A stretch of 64,000 bases of DNA from Allolobophora icterica (lineage: Eukaryota > Annelida > Clitellata > Crassiclitellata > Lumbricidae). Location: NCBI GenBank assembly GCA_963556255.1, contig OY744604.1:75014736-75078735 (forward strand), given 5' to 3'. Position numbers and translations under genes: made by a program. Below the pieces are notes generated by a model. It was given only the letters and a program-made list of their open reading frames with translations, was not told the origin of the DNA and searched no databases. This document shows positions 37,727 through 49,010 of the stretch, one piece after another. Each line of letters opens with the position of its first letter. Position 1 is the stretch's first letter.

Positions 37727-40700
37727 GTAAGTCACAGTAACTGAATCATCAATCTGACAAAGAAGAAACCCAATAATTATTTTCTCCTATATATGTATTG
37801 AATCGTTTTCCGATCATGATATACATATATTCGTTTATTGAGAAGTAAGAAACAATCTAACAAAAACGCAGAAATGCTTACATGAGTGATAATGAAAAAT
37901 TAAAGGTCATTAGAAAATTTCAGAATAATCTAGTGAATATTTTTATATAATGATCTGGGAATAAATTGAGAGTTGTCCTTGGGTGGGAGAGTATGGTTGT
38001 GTGCTCTTGGTCTAGGTTGGTGAGAGTAGAGGGGTTGGAGAAGAGGTAGGAGTTGGTGAAGTACATGCTTAGGGTTGTATAATATGGAGAAAAGGAGTTT
38101 CGTATCGGCTATATTGGCAAGTTCAGAGACTGTTGGGAAGGATTGTTCTAGGTAACCTAGGCGTTTGGCTCTTTTTAAGAGTTTTTCCAGGCGTTCTTTA
38201 TCGGAAGCCAGGGTAAGATCCCACCAGGATGGGGAGGCATATAGAAGTTTAGCAACGGTAGTGGCTTTGGTTACATTATGGATGGATGAGGAAGAAAGGC
38301 CATGGGTTTTGAGTTTTCTGATCGCATAGAAAGAGGAAGAGCAGGTTGCTGTCAGGTGGACTATATGGGCTGTGAGTTTGAGATCATCCCGAAGAATGAC
38401 ACCCAGTATCTTCAAAATTTTAACTCAGGTAATACTAGGTAATGGAGGAGGAGGGTCAAATTGGTGTCGAGGGCGGAAAATGATCATTTCTTTAGATTTA
38501 GAGCTATTTAAGGTAAGGTTATTGGCAAAAGCCCAGGTAGAGATCAAATGCAGTTCAGATGGAATAGTATGAGCTTGAGAGGATCCAGTAAGGAGGTAAG
38601 TGTCATCTGCAAATTTGAACATAAGATTAAGAGGCTGAGAAGGGTGCAGGTCTGAGCCAGTAATGGAGAAGTTGGTAGGTAATAAGACTGAGCCTTGAAC
38701 TATACTAGCATTGATTGGGAGGAGAGATGAAGAGTGACGTTTGAATATAGTGAGGTGTGAGCGTTCAAGATGATACTCAACTAGCCAGTCATAGATTTGG
38801 TCTGGGATATCAAGAATGGAGATTTTGTCAAATAGGGCAGAGTGTTTAACAGAGTCAAATGCTTTGGAGAAAGCAAGGGAAAGTCTGAGACATATTCGTT
38901 GGTTTTTAGGAGGAGTTGTGTGTGATGTATGATAGATATTATGGCTGCAGAGGTCGAACCAGTGGGTCTGAAAGCGGATTGATCTGAAACTAGGGATTCA
39001 AGGGGGGCTTGGGTAAGTGTAGGGTATATAAATCTCTGAAGTATTTGCTTTTCGACTATTCTGGAGAGAACAGGCAGGATGGAAATTGGGCGGAAGTCAG
39101 CATTTTGAGAGGGGAGTTCGTTTTAGCTTTTGGTCGAATGATGGCTATTTTCCATTGGGGAGGGATAAAATGAGATAGGAATAAGAGATTGATAAGGTGA
39201 GAGAGAGGTAATGAAAAGAATGGGGCGGTGAGTCTAAGAAACGAAGCAGGTAGGTTGTCATATCCAGTGGCAGCAGGATGCATATGGTCGAGAAGATAGA
39301 ATAGTTGGTATTCTGCAATGAAGGGGTATTTGGGAGGGGTGGATCGGAAGTTGGGAGGGGAGTAGTTTTGGTCCGTGGAGATAGAGGAGTAATGGAGGTT
39401 AAGGTCGTCTGAGTGATGTGTGTAGAGTAGTTGCTTTCAGGATCTTTGCTAGTAATGGATTTGACTTTATCCCAAAGAGGTTTAAGACCTTTACGAGGGT
39501 CAACGTTTTTAAAGTCACAAGATATTTCTTTTGAAATAGCACGGTTAATTTTGAGGGAGAGGGAGGAGGCTTTTTCAAGTTTTGACACATTAAGCGGTTT
39601 TTGTGACGCAGCATCTGCTTAATCTCTGGCGTTATGTACGGCGGATCACTGGAACTAATAGTAATTGGTCTTTCAGAATAAAATTTGTCCAGGCAACTGA
39701 GGGATTGAATTGTATTTTATTGTATATTGTATTGTATTTACGAATTTGTAAAGCGCCTCTCGCAGTACAACCTAATCAGAGGCGCTCCCAGTGCGAGGAA
39801 CTCTGTGAGAAAAGAAAAGTCTTATATCAACGAGAAGTAGCAGATATGCTCCCAGTTAGGATCTGAGAACGAGTCATGGAAGGAAGATCATTCCAGAAAA
39901 ACGGGCCAACAGATGCGTAGGCACGGTGTTGAGCCATAGATGTAACCATAGATATATGACCACATTTCGCGAATTTAATCAAGCTATCTTAAATCAATAT
40001 TTAATGCGAACTCTGGGTGCCCCACCTAGCGGGACTTCTCCCTTAGGGGTATCCCATTAAAGACACTCAAGCCTACACAGTGTAACCTGTCTGTTAAATT
40101 TATTGTCTATGTTCTAATAAAGCGGATTGATTGATTGATATCTAATAACAGGGCTGTAGTCGAGGGTATACGCGGGTATGCAGCGTATACTCACCTCTAG
40201 GCAGCGTATACTCATGGCCGAAGTCGAGGGTATATGCGGGTATACAGCGTATACTTGCCTCTCTAGAGACCGTATACCCACTGACCAATGAAATTTTTAC
40301 AAAAAAGGAGGGGAATTAAAGGTTTTTATGGCGAATGACTGAAAAAAGGTCATAAACTTTTTCAGAGACGTGTTAACATTTACTGAGAATTCCTAAAAGT
40401 AATAAATTGTTTGTGAGACGAATTCCTCTAAAAAAGGTCATCACATTTTTTTAGGGTGACACCAGCCCTAGTAACGCCGCATCTCACCGGTAGCGTGTAC
40501 TCACCTCTAATTTTACTACTACAGCCGGATTTTGTTCTGGAGTGCTTCTGAATAGATAACCTTGAAAAGGCGCTACATAAATTCTCCATATGAATGAACA
40601 AAGCTGCTCTTATGTCTTTTTCTGAAGGACAGAGCAAAATAATAAACGTGAATATAGAATTCCCGTTGCAGTGTCCATATTGTTAATTAAACAACCTTGT

Positions 40701-43700
40701 TCTATTTAGCCGAGATTTGACATAGCTTGAGTCACAACAAGATTTCAAATGCAATCGCTAAAGCTACAGATAAACGCAGTAATGACCGGAAACATTATGA
40801 GTAGCCTGTGCATACATACAACACATGTTCATCCAGATACAGTCGCAAATAATGTCGTCATCAAGTGCCGTGGTATTGGTGGGAAAGAACGCTACTATGA
40901 ACTGCAATACGCCTTCTCCATTCGTTCGATGGATGCACCTGGCAATGGGATCAACTACTCCAGAAATAATAGCAGAGAACTGTCAAGTACTTGATGCGCT
41001 CATCGCTCATTACGATGTAAATATGACAACAGGCGTCCTCGTGATAAACAACGCCAATGGAAAGACTCACGCAGGAACGTACATCTGCCAGGATCAAGCG
41101 CTGAAGCAGATGTTGGAAACAGTGGAACTTGTAGTCATAGGTATGAATGTAGGCTACAAAAGAACCAACGTTGGTTCACTTTTGCCTCTAATCTTCTCTT
41201 TTTTTGCTATAATAGCTGAACGAGAATTGAATACAAAGGCTGACCTACCGCGTTAACCAGCGTTTCTTACTGCAGCTAAAATTCATATATTTTCTAAGCA
41301 TCCTTGGTGGTGGTTCGAGAGATTTCCGGACACCGTTAAGTCTTCCACCTGTAAGGTTCTTCTGGACGGGAAGCAACCGTGTACCATTGCCAGTGATGGA
41401 CACTAAACTAGTTTTTTTAGTTAAACTAAAACTATTTTCAACTAAAAAATATTTTACCTGAAATTGTTGCCAACTGATATTTGGAAATTAGTTAACTAAA
41501 CTAAAAAAAGGAGTTTAACTTTTGCAACTTTTTCCAACTTTTAACGGCAAACATTTTCACAATAACAGGGGGTTAAGTGAACTGTTATAATGCAGAGCAT
41601 CAATGACAAAATTTCACCCTCAAACTATGCAATTTGTACTTTTCTAGCATACAGTTACAGGCGTACTGTAAGTAGTGTATGAATTTGAAAACACAGGCTG
41701 TTTATGCTAAAACCATGCAGTGTTAATCAATAAGTTTCGCGTTGTGTTGCTGACAGTGTTCAATGTTCATTGCGCAAAATAGTTGCGTATTGCTAATTTT
41801 TTTATTTAAACTTTTTAGTTAGCAACAAATTTTTATAGTTAAACTATGGTTTTAACTAAACTATTTACTTTAATTCAAACTTCATCCTTAACTTAACATT
41901 TTTTAGTTAAACTAAAAGTTAGCGACTTTAAGTTAACTACTGCCCATCACTGACCATTGCGGAATATAACATCGCCTATTGTCATTCCCCAATCCCGATT
42001 CTACGTGCCCCAGGAACTCTGAACTTGCTGTTAAGTCAGCTTTAGTTGGACATCTTTTGATTTGGCACTGAGTCTGGATGTGCGAACCAGCCATTGGCGA
42101 CTCTTTCAGTTATTTCAGCACTGTTTGCTAACAGATGAATGTTCTGTTCTTCATTGCGTCTATCATCAAGCGCCTAGCGTAGAAACCGCCTGTGAATAGT
42201 TCTCTGGAATGGCACTATATAAATTTTCCATACAGGAAATTTAAATTAGTGAAGACGAGCTAAAATGTAATACAAAGTTTGAGGAAATATTCTAACAATA
42301 ATTATGTTCTGTGTGTAGTGTCTTTTTTTAAGGAAACTCACACATAATAGTATTGAGTGCAGTTGCGTGAAGATAGATATTTCAATGGTTCATAATTACA
42401 CACATGAGTGACTTTAATTAACGTCTCATAGCAAAAGAGAACTGCTGGTGAAAGCCTTAAAGATATACAAATTTGAAACAATTTTATCGACTTTGTTGCA
42501 GAATCTCCGATGTGTATGAACAATTTCAATTCAACAGTATTTCTGGGTCAGTATTTGAACGTGACGTGCAGCGTGTCCTTCGCTGGTAATTTTGCGCCAA
42601 CCATCGTCTGGACAGATTCCAATGGAGCCTTAATGAACAACACAACAAATAGATATTCATCCGATGAAGTGGCTTCATACATTCTGATTCCAAGTTACTT
42701 CCCTTTGACCAAATCTGTCACCTGCTCAGTTCCTGACTCTGATGAACCAACAAGTTGTTCTACATGGCAGCTCCCTGTTGGTAAGACTAAGCTGTCTACA
42801 GTACACTTCTCAGTAGCTTAACATGAAGAATTACTAGCTGTTTTTAATAAGCTAGGTTTCATTGAATTCCAAAAATATTGCAATTCTCAACAAAATAGCT
42901 GTTTGTAATTCCTGACTCGTTACCAGCTAAGGACTTGTTCTTTCTGGAGATGTGAATTTTAATGTACTTCTGTACGAATCCTGTCTCAATATGTGAAATG
43001 TGCAACTAATTATTGTTTGACCACCAATCCCTTTAGAAATTTAAACACATTCCCTCATTTCTTTGTCACCTTGCATGAATTCTACAGGAATCAGGGTAAC
43101 AAAACAATAAAACTCCAGCTGTCGTTGTTATGCCTATCGGTTTTATATTTAAATAGTTACAAATAAGCAACCAAATAAATGGGTTTGAACCCATTAATTT
43201 GGTTGCTCATTTGTAACTATTTCATGAATCTCGTCTGTTATAAAATTATTCCTTCGGGCGTTTTCAACACTTTCCCAATATCAAATTATTAGTATAGTGT
43301 CCACTCTCCATGCGTTAGAGATTGATACCTACGGGGCTGATTGTGCCTGAAAATGCAGTTTAACTGTGCTGATAATAATAGACTAAGTTCAAGTGTTATT
43401 ACATGTTTTGTACAATTTCTTGTCTCTACAGAGTGTCCGCCTGATTTCGTAAAACTTCCTGACTCTAATAGCTGTTACAAATTCATCGCTGAAGCTCTTT
43501 CATGGACTGCTTCCGTCAACAGGTGTCAAACGCTTTTCCCTGGAGCGTATTTGGCCGTCATTACAAGCGAAACGGAACAACTCGCCCTTCCTGCGTATCT
43601 AGACAATGAATTTCAAAGTAAGCCATATTTGTAACAACACCTTGCTGAATCTTCTCAGACGGTTGTTATTTGCCTTTCAGAGACGTTTCTTAGTCATGTT

Positions 43701-45365
43701 CAGGATTTCTTAATCAAATCTTAGTCATTCACGAAACTATTCAAACGACCTGCTAATACCATTAGCTCTAAAACAATTCCGTATATAAGACGGCTTTGGC
43801 AGATTCAACAGCTGGCATAATCAGCCACTTGGTCGAAAGTGTGTCACCTATATCGCTTGACTTCGGTTTCTCGTTCAACCAATGGACATACATGTATGTC
43901 GTGTTAATATAATTATACTTTGTGTCATGAAATTCATTTTTTACAATCATAGCTGGATTTAATAAATATGTACCGCGTTCTAGAATTAAGAAATTTGTTA
44001 GGTCGAGATAATATGATATGAGAAGTAAATTTTTGTCGTAACACATACAACATATTACCATCTCCATAAATTGTCTGTCACTAATAATCAGTCAATCGTT
44101 TACGCTAACCTTAGAAGTGATGGGATTTCTACAATTATCATAAGGTTTAATTATTAATTGTTCGAATCGTAGTCCATTATACTAAACAGGCAAAACTGAA
44201 AAAGACGTCTGGTTTTGGAATTGCACAGTCGTTATGCCAGCGAACCACCAGAGTTGGCTTCGGCTTCATGCACTTCGTGTCTCCAATGAAACATGCTTAA
44301 CCATCAAGCTGCAGGTTCTTAAGACTCATAGGCCAGTAGTCTGCTGGTTCGTGGTATGCTAATTTTGCAGTTCCTAACCCAGATAATACCTTTGTCCACA
44401 AGCCAATAATACCGGGATGAACCGTTGATTGACAGGACGTGAACAATCTCCGCACATCTGTCATAATACTATCAGTAAGGTTCTAGACTGCTGCGGCACC
44501 AAATGCTGGCTATTGGCTCTTTGCCTTGCCCATTACTACCTACATCACCAGGAGCCTCTGCGATGGCAGTCGATGCTCGGTGAGACATCGGGGTAAAATT
44601 TGGTGAATGGTCTCGAATCGTTACAGGAGGTCGACACTGTTTTGTTTTGTCACCGACGGTTGTTGCTCTGGTTGAGGATTGGGTGATGCGAGAGAGACGG
44701 TTAATGGTGATCCTCGACTAAAGTGGGTGGATGATGACTGGAATAATGGCAGGTTGAGGGATATGAATTTTGGGAACAAAATCACCCTGCTGGATGATAC
44801 TTGGAATACAAGAACGTTCTAACAAACAGAAGACAGGAGGAAGTGGTGGTTATTGTGAGGTCAAAGAGCCAGTCGCCGATATGGGGTGCAGAGACCGACT
44901 GAAATCAAGCTAGATGAAGTATGAGGCGCCGAGAGTAGTTACAGCTTTCTTTATACTTGTATATTTTTTTTATATTCTAAGATGTTATTGCGCTGTTACG
45001 CTTAGGCGTTTCACAAAATATAGGTGTTGAAGTACCGGTACACCATATTCTGAAAAACTTGGTCTTCTGCTTTAGTTGCGTGTTACGTTGTAGACAATGA
45101 AACCAACCTATGTCTTGATCATTTTGGAAAGGCATCTTGGCTTAGCGCTCAGAGGAGAATTCTAGATTGTAGCGCAGACTTTCAGTGGAAGCCTGTTCCG
45201 GGAAAAACGATCCCTCTTAACTACACTAACTGGTTTGGCGGTAATCCAGACTGCTATAATGGACAGGAATTCTGCATAGCAATGGTCGAACCTAAGAACT
45301 ACATGTGGAATGATGGCGACTGCAACAACATTTTGTGCCCTTTATGCGAATATGGTCCAATATAA
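37418..45365 (+). CDS. Gene B: secreted PAN-Ig-Ig-C-type lectin protein (5 exons)
   Basis: Spliced CDS 37418-37726, 40837-41140, 42502-42780, 43432-43617, 45076-45365; 1368 nt, 455 residues. Same exon order and phases as gene A. The signal peptide differs from A and C by a local rearrangement (MMRSTFYKIMFFMSTI) that puts a Lys in the hydrophobic stretch. Ig1 keeps the Trp (RWMHLA) and both cysteines; Ig2 and CTLD are complete, with NPD and WND motifs. No stop or frameshift is seen in any exon, and all splice sites are canonical, so this is the best-preserved complete copy. Intron 1 holds a LINE remnant on the opposite strand; intron 2 holds a hAT-type MITE. AATAAA is at about 45451, 86 bases after the stop. 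The role as a secreted recognition lectin is inferred from domain content. Confidence 0.88.
37930..39730 (-). mobile_element. 5'-truncated LINE (CR1/L2-like) with RT remnants in intron 1 of gene B
   Basis: On the - strand: near 39670-39600 the linker FYSERPITISSSDPPYITPEIKQMLRHKNRLM type sequence, then broken RT pieces, FADDTYLL (RT catalytic FADD box) in 38622-38425, then KILGVILRDDLKL and KRAKRLGYLEQSF to a stop near 37930. Several frameshifts; the endonuclease domain is missing. Genes A and C lack it. Confidence 0.85.
38425..38622 (-). pseudogene. Reverse transcriptase palm fragment with FADD box
   Basis: Encodes FKFADDTYLLTGSS...ISTWAFANNLTLNSSKSKEMIIF, the catalytic and following strand of non-LTR reverse transcriptases. 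It is part of the truncated LINE; it connects to 38415-37930 by a frameshift. Confidence 0.8.
39715..39945. mobile_element. SINE-like repeat, reverse orientation (GCGCCTCTC family)
   Basis: Shares TAAAGCGCCTCTC..A...TCAGAGGCG.TCCCAG and the later GCACG.TG.TGAGCCAT with 46810-47030. The reverse complement ends in the GAGGCGCTTTACAAAT tail also seen in the tRNA-derived SINE at 57.8 kb. Confidence 0.6.
40020..40140 (+). mobile_element. LINE 3' UTR end with ATTG tail
   Basis: CTAGCGGGACTTCTCCCTTAGG resembles 5955-5980 of the 5.5-kb LINE; ends TAATAAAGCGGATTGATTGATTG. Only the 3' untranslated part is present. Confidence 0.6.
40150..40510. repeat. Imperfect tandem repeat around CAGCGTATACTCACCTCTA
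   Basis: Units of GTCGAGGGTATACGCGGGTAT followed by CAGCGTATACTCACC recur at about 40158, 40218 and, in part, 40490. Probably a transposon remnant; absent from introns 1 of A and C. Confidence 0.55.
40837..41140 (+). CDS. Gene B exon 2: Ig-like domain 1
   Basis: Acceptor TTCATCCAG, donor GTATGA at 41141; phase 0 in, phase 1 out. It contains NCNT, RWMHLA (core Trp), an extra Cys in AENCQ and AGTYICQD. Full-length reference for the deletion seen in gene A. Confidence 0.87.
41391..41952. mobile_element. hAT-type MITE with CAGTGATGG ends in intron 2 of gene B
   Basis: Starts CAGTGATGGACACTAAAC and ends TGCCCATCACTG; exact target duplication ACCATTGC at 41383-41390 and 41953-41960. The interior is rich in AGTTAAACTAAA. 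Same family as 52923-53465. Confidence 0.92.
42502..42780 (+). CDS. Gene B exon 3: Ig-like domain 2
   Basis: Acceptor TTTGTTGCAG, donor GTAAGA at 42781; phase 1 on both sides. One codon shorter than in A and C near the N-terminus. Ig cysteines and the Trp in IVWTD are present. Confidence 0.87.
43151..43222. repeat. 36-bp near-perfect palindrome in intron 3 of gene B
   Basis: Arms 43151-43186 and 43187-43222 match at 33 of 36 positions with no spacer. Gene C (about 61300) and gene A (about 28245) have the left arm only. Confidence 0.9.
43432..43617 (+). CDS. Gene B exon 4: C-type lectin domain, first half
   Basis: Acceptor TGTCTCTACAG, donor GTAAGC at 43618, phase 1 in and out. Encodes ECPPDFVKLPDSNSCYKF and the AYLAVI strand. 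Confidence 0.88.
45076..45365 (+). CDS. Gene B exon 5: C-type lectin domain, second half and stop
   Basis: Acceptor TCTGCTTTAG; stop TAA at 45363-45365. Contains IACYVV, NYTNW, GGNPDC, MWNDGDC and CPLCEYGPI. The extra cysteine pair CYVVDNETNLC lies in the long loop region. Confidence 0.88.
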
Positions 45366-45379
45366 GGTACTGCAAATCT

Positions 45380-46790
45380 GTTGCAAAATTTCGCTGTAGT
45401 GCATTATGAACGCCTACTCATTCGCTTAGTTATCATTTTGAAACGCTTCTAATAAAGAAGCTCTTACATAAGTAATCTGAATTTTGACTTCTCTTTGCTG
45501 TCACAAGAAGCTATTTGATTCTTTACAGTATCTCTCGGGAGAGTTTTTCTTAAAAATATGTATTATATATACTTAATAATTATGTCGACATCAGAATTGA
45601 AGAAATCCACAGAAACAGAAGTGCAACTATTAATTACTGGGAAGGCAGTCTTATGTATGAAACCTATGCAAAAACTATTGCCAAAATAATGTCAATATAG
45701 TTTTATTATTCTTTATTGAAAGGTTTCTGTTTGACGCGTTCGCATAAATATGAATCGAGATCGTTTGAAGTAGCATGCATGACCAGTTGCATGCACTTTA
45801 ATTGCGTCATATGATGCAAAAATTAAGCGCTGTGGACATGGACTGCCGTTGACGTTAGCTTACAACTGTTCTATTAAAATCAAAGTAAAATAAATAAGCA
45901 TAGGCCCTAGTACAGAAAAAAGAAAAAAAATATTTTCTAATTAAAACATCTGCTTACTTGTCTCCTTTGTGACATTTATTTGTAGTAAATAATCAGCTGT
46001 TTCGGAAGAGTATGAGTTGACAGAGCTCTTCTCAAACGCCTGTTACGTCCATCTGAACACGATGCCAGCGAAATTGACGAAAATCGACAGCAGTGAAAGT
46101 GCATCTGCTATATATTGAGAAAAACTTTATTACATTAGTTGTAGTTTTATTAGCGCTCTCTGTTGCAATATCGCTTAAAGATGTATTAACACATTCGTAG
46201 AATTGTAAGCACTACCAGTTGTATGCATCACTGACCTGCATTTTCTGACTATGCTACATCAGCTTGATATGATTTATTCGGACATACGTTAAGATGATCG
46301 TGATCAGTGCACAATGTGTGTCCTTTTAACTTCTATGTCATTAGTCTTAGCAATAAAAAAAGAAGTACTGCATTTCCTCTTCAGGCACTTTACATATATT
46401 AAAAGCACTCGAAATAACTAAAATTAATATCTTTCTGTGCATGTTTTTATTATTGTAAACCTGTTCCCAAAGTAATGGAATAAATTTGAACTTCAAGTAA
46501 CCATTGTTTGAGACAGTTTAAGCGTATCAGTTCCTATTGCAGTGTATAACATATTTTTAAAATACGCCAGCTAATCGCCATCCAACATGAAATAGAAGTT
46601 AGGGTGTCAGAATGAGTAGGCCTAAGTAGTTAGTTGAGTAATCTTTTATTAGCACAAGACAAGTGCTAACTTTACAACAACATGGCATACAGTTACGAGA
46701 AATAGCACAATAGCAGAATGTCAGTGGATAAAAAGTAGTTGCAATATTATAAGCAGTTTCAGAATGTCAGATTTTTATACAGTTAAGTCT
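45380..46790. repeat. 3' flank of gene B, paralogous to 30500-31420 and 31990-32390
   Basis: AATAAA at 45451. It continues through the position where the A-side copy has the CT tract and LINE, giving the empty site at about 46410-46430. No gene. Confidence 0.75.
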
Positions 46791-46799
46791 TTACCTTTA

Positions 46800-47060
46800 G
46801 CTTATCTTATCTTATCTTATATAATTATTTATAAAGCGCCTCTCACAGCATAGACTATTCAGAGGCGTTCCCAGCGTGTCAGCCCCGAGGGAAAAGAAAG
46901 GTCTTTAGGCAGCGGAGAGAAGAAGGCGAGATCCCAAGCAAAATCTTGCTACGGAGAGAGGGGGGCAGGTCATTCCAAAGGGAAGGGCCAAGGATGGCAA
47001 ACGCACGATGCTGAGCCATCGAAGTCCTTGCGCGAGGGACAAGCAGATCAAGGCGGTCAG
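46800..47060. mobile_element. SINE-like repeat, reverse orientation, TCTTA tail
   Basis: Begins with (TCTTA)n, then ATAAAGCGCCTCTCACAGCA and CAGAGGCGTTCCCAGCG. Same family as 39715-39945; inserted in the 3' flank of gene B only. Confidence 0.6.
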
Positions 47061-49010
47061 CAGACCGAAGAACATAAACTTTACTCAGGTCTACAAATGG
47101 AAGCAGGTTACAGGAAGCATTCAGACTAGCATTATCCCAATTAACTTTTTATTGTTTTACAGTGAGCGAATGATGAAGGATTTCTTAGGAAACAGTGTAT
47201 GAATGTGCGGTATGATTCAAATGCTCGCCCCCGTTTTCGTCAGTTCAATTTATGAAGGTGCTATGCGGGCAGTTATTGGAGAAATCAGTAATGCGGTGAC
47301 TGGATGCTCTTAAAGAACTTCAGTACAATTTTCTTACAAATGTTCCCCAACGTTAGATTGTCACTGCTCAAGAGGTTGCTGCGCTCGGACTTGCGAAACG
47401 AGTCAATTCTCCCGCCCAATTCTGTTGATAGGAAGCCACCCCAATGATGGAAGCGCGAAAGTTGGTCGGGAGTGTACAATGGCTTGGAAAATATTCGTTA
47501 GTTTAGTGGGAGGCATCCCTTAAGATCGGAATACATAGGGGCATAGGCGTTGTCTGCAAAACTTCAACATGAACCTCACATTGTCACTGAATGTTAAATC
47601 TTCCCGGTAACATTGCCCAGAAGTTTAACATTACTAATAGGATCCGGAAAAGTCTTGAAGTCGGTCTGTGAAAAATATAATTTCTTTTGTCTTAGAAACT
47701 TGTCATTCTGTTCATAGAGTTCCGATCCCTAATATTAGCGAGGTGAATTTCAGGCTAACAGAAGAGTTTTTTGGGACGAGAAGGTTTGAATCGTATGTAA
47801 ATTTGAAAAGGATATTGGTCGAAGACACGAGTTTAAGGTCACTGTCCCTTTGTATATAAAGGCTGGGACTGATGCTAGACCCTTGAATAAAGCTGCCATT
47901 TATGACAGCAAAGTGCAGGTTATTCAGTTTATCCTGAATAGTTAGAAGCATTATGAAGAAAAGATCTTCAACTATATGAAATTAAAAAATGAGTGACTGA
48001 GGGATTGAGTGAGTGACTGATTGAGTGAGTGAGAGCATAAGAGAGTGAGGGGCTGACTGACTCACTTGCTGAGTGACTCACTGTTAACTGATTGACTGAT
48101 TAACTCCAAGCACATTTCCAGATTTTGGCAAAAACAGAGTGAGGCAATTTGAGGAATAGGGACTGACCTTATATATTCTTAAATATAAATTTGCAAGTCA
48201 CTGCACAGATTTAAGCGAAAGGGCTTCATGCTCTTATGTTATGGATCTAACCAATGAGTTCGGAACTCTTTGCAGTTTCTGCTATTATTATTTGACTTTG
48301 CGATGTCAGTAAGAAGTGAGTTACAGCGGTCAGTCAGACTGGAGATCAATGCGTTTACTAAGACTATCCTTGAGGACATGGTGACATAACGCCTAATTCA
48401 ACTTATAAATGGTGTCTAATTAATGACATGGCAGAAGAATGTCGTTCAATACTTTCCTGGCTACAGAAGAGGTCCAAAAGAGGCATTAGGCGTCTGAGTT
48501 GTTGTAATGCAATGTGTCACTGCAAGTACATGTTGTCTGTCACATCTGAAACTTGTATTGCGTTGTATATTCAAGTCCATAGTGCACCGATGCTCATAGG
48601 TCAACGACGTAAAGTGTAGTCTATAATCTAGTAACGCATTATACACGATGCAGACTGTTGTAGAATATGATCTGTAGCGACATCAGGTGTGGTGTAGTCT
48701 GGCGAATGACCGTTTCATACGTTCGCATTGACGTTGACGGTGACGCTGGCTGGGACGCTGGGTAATTAGGTTATAATACTCCATTCAAATGTATAGTCAC
48801 ATATTCACAGCTTAGAATGTGGGTTACTCAGTTTGTGATGAGTTGTTTGGAGTATTTAACGAAAAATTGTTCGAATTTTAGTGAACGCCAAGCAGTTAAA
48901 TAGGCAGCTGATGTTACTGAATGCTGACAGTTTAAGGTGTAAAACATCCTAGAAGTAGGTAGCTTGCTACTGACAATGCTATATAATTCGCCGTAATTAC
49001 AATTACAAGA
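47060..49010. other. Duplicated flank then unique non-coding DNA
   Basis: 47060-47980 pairs with 32820-33730. 47990-48110 is a GACTGACT-type repeat. 48110-49010 has no paralogue in the window and no supported gene. Confidence 0.5.
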
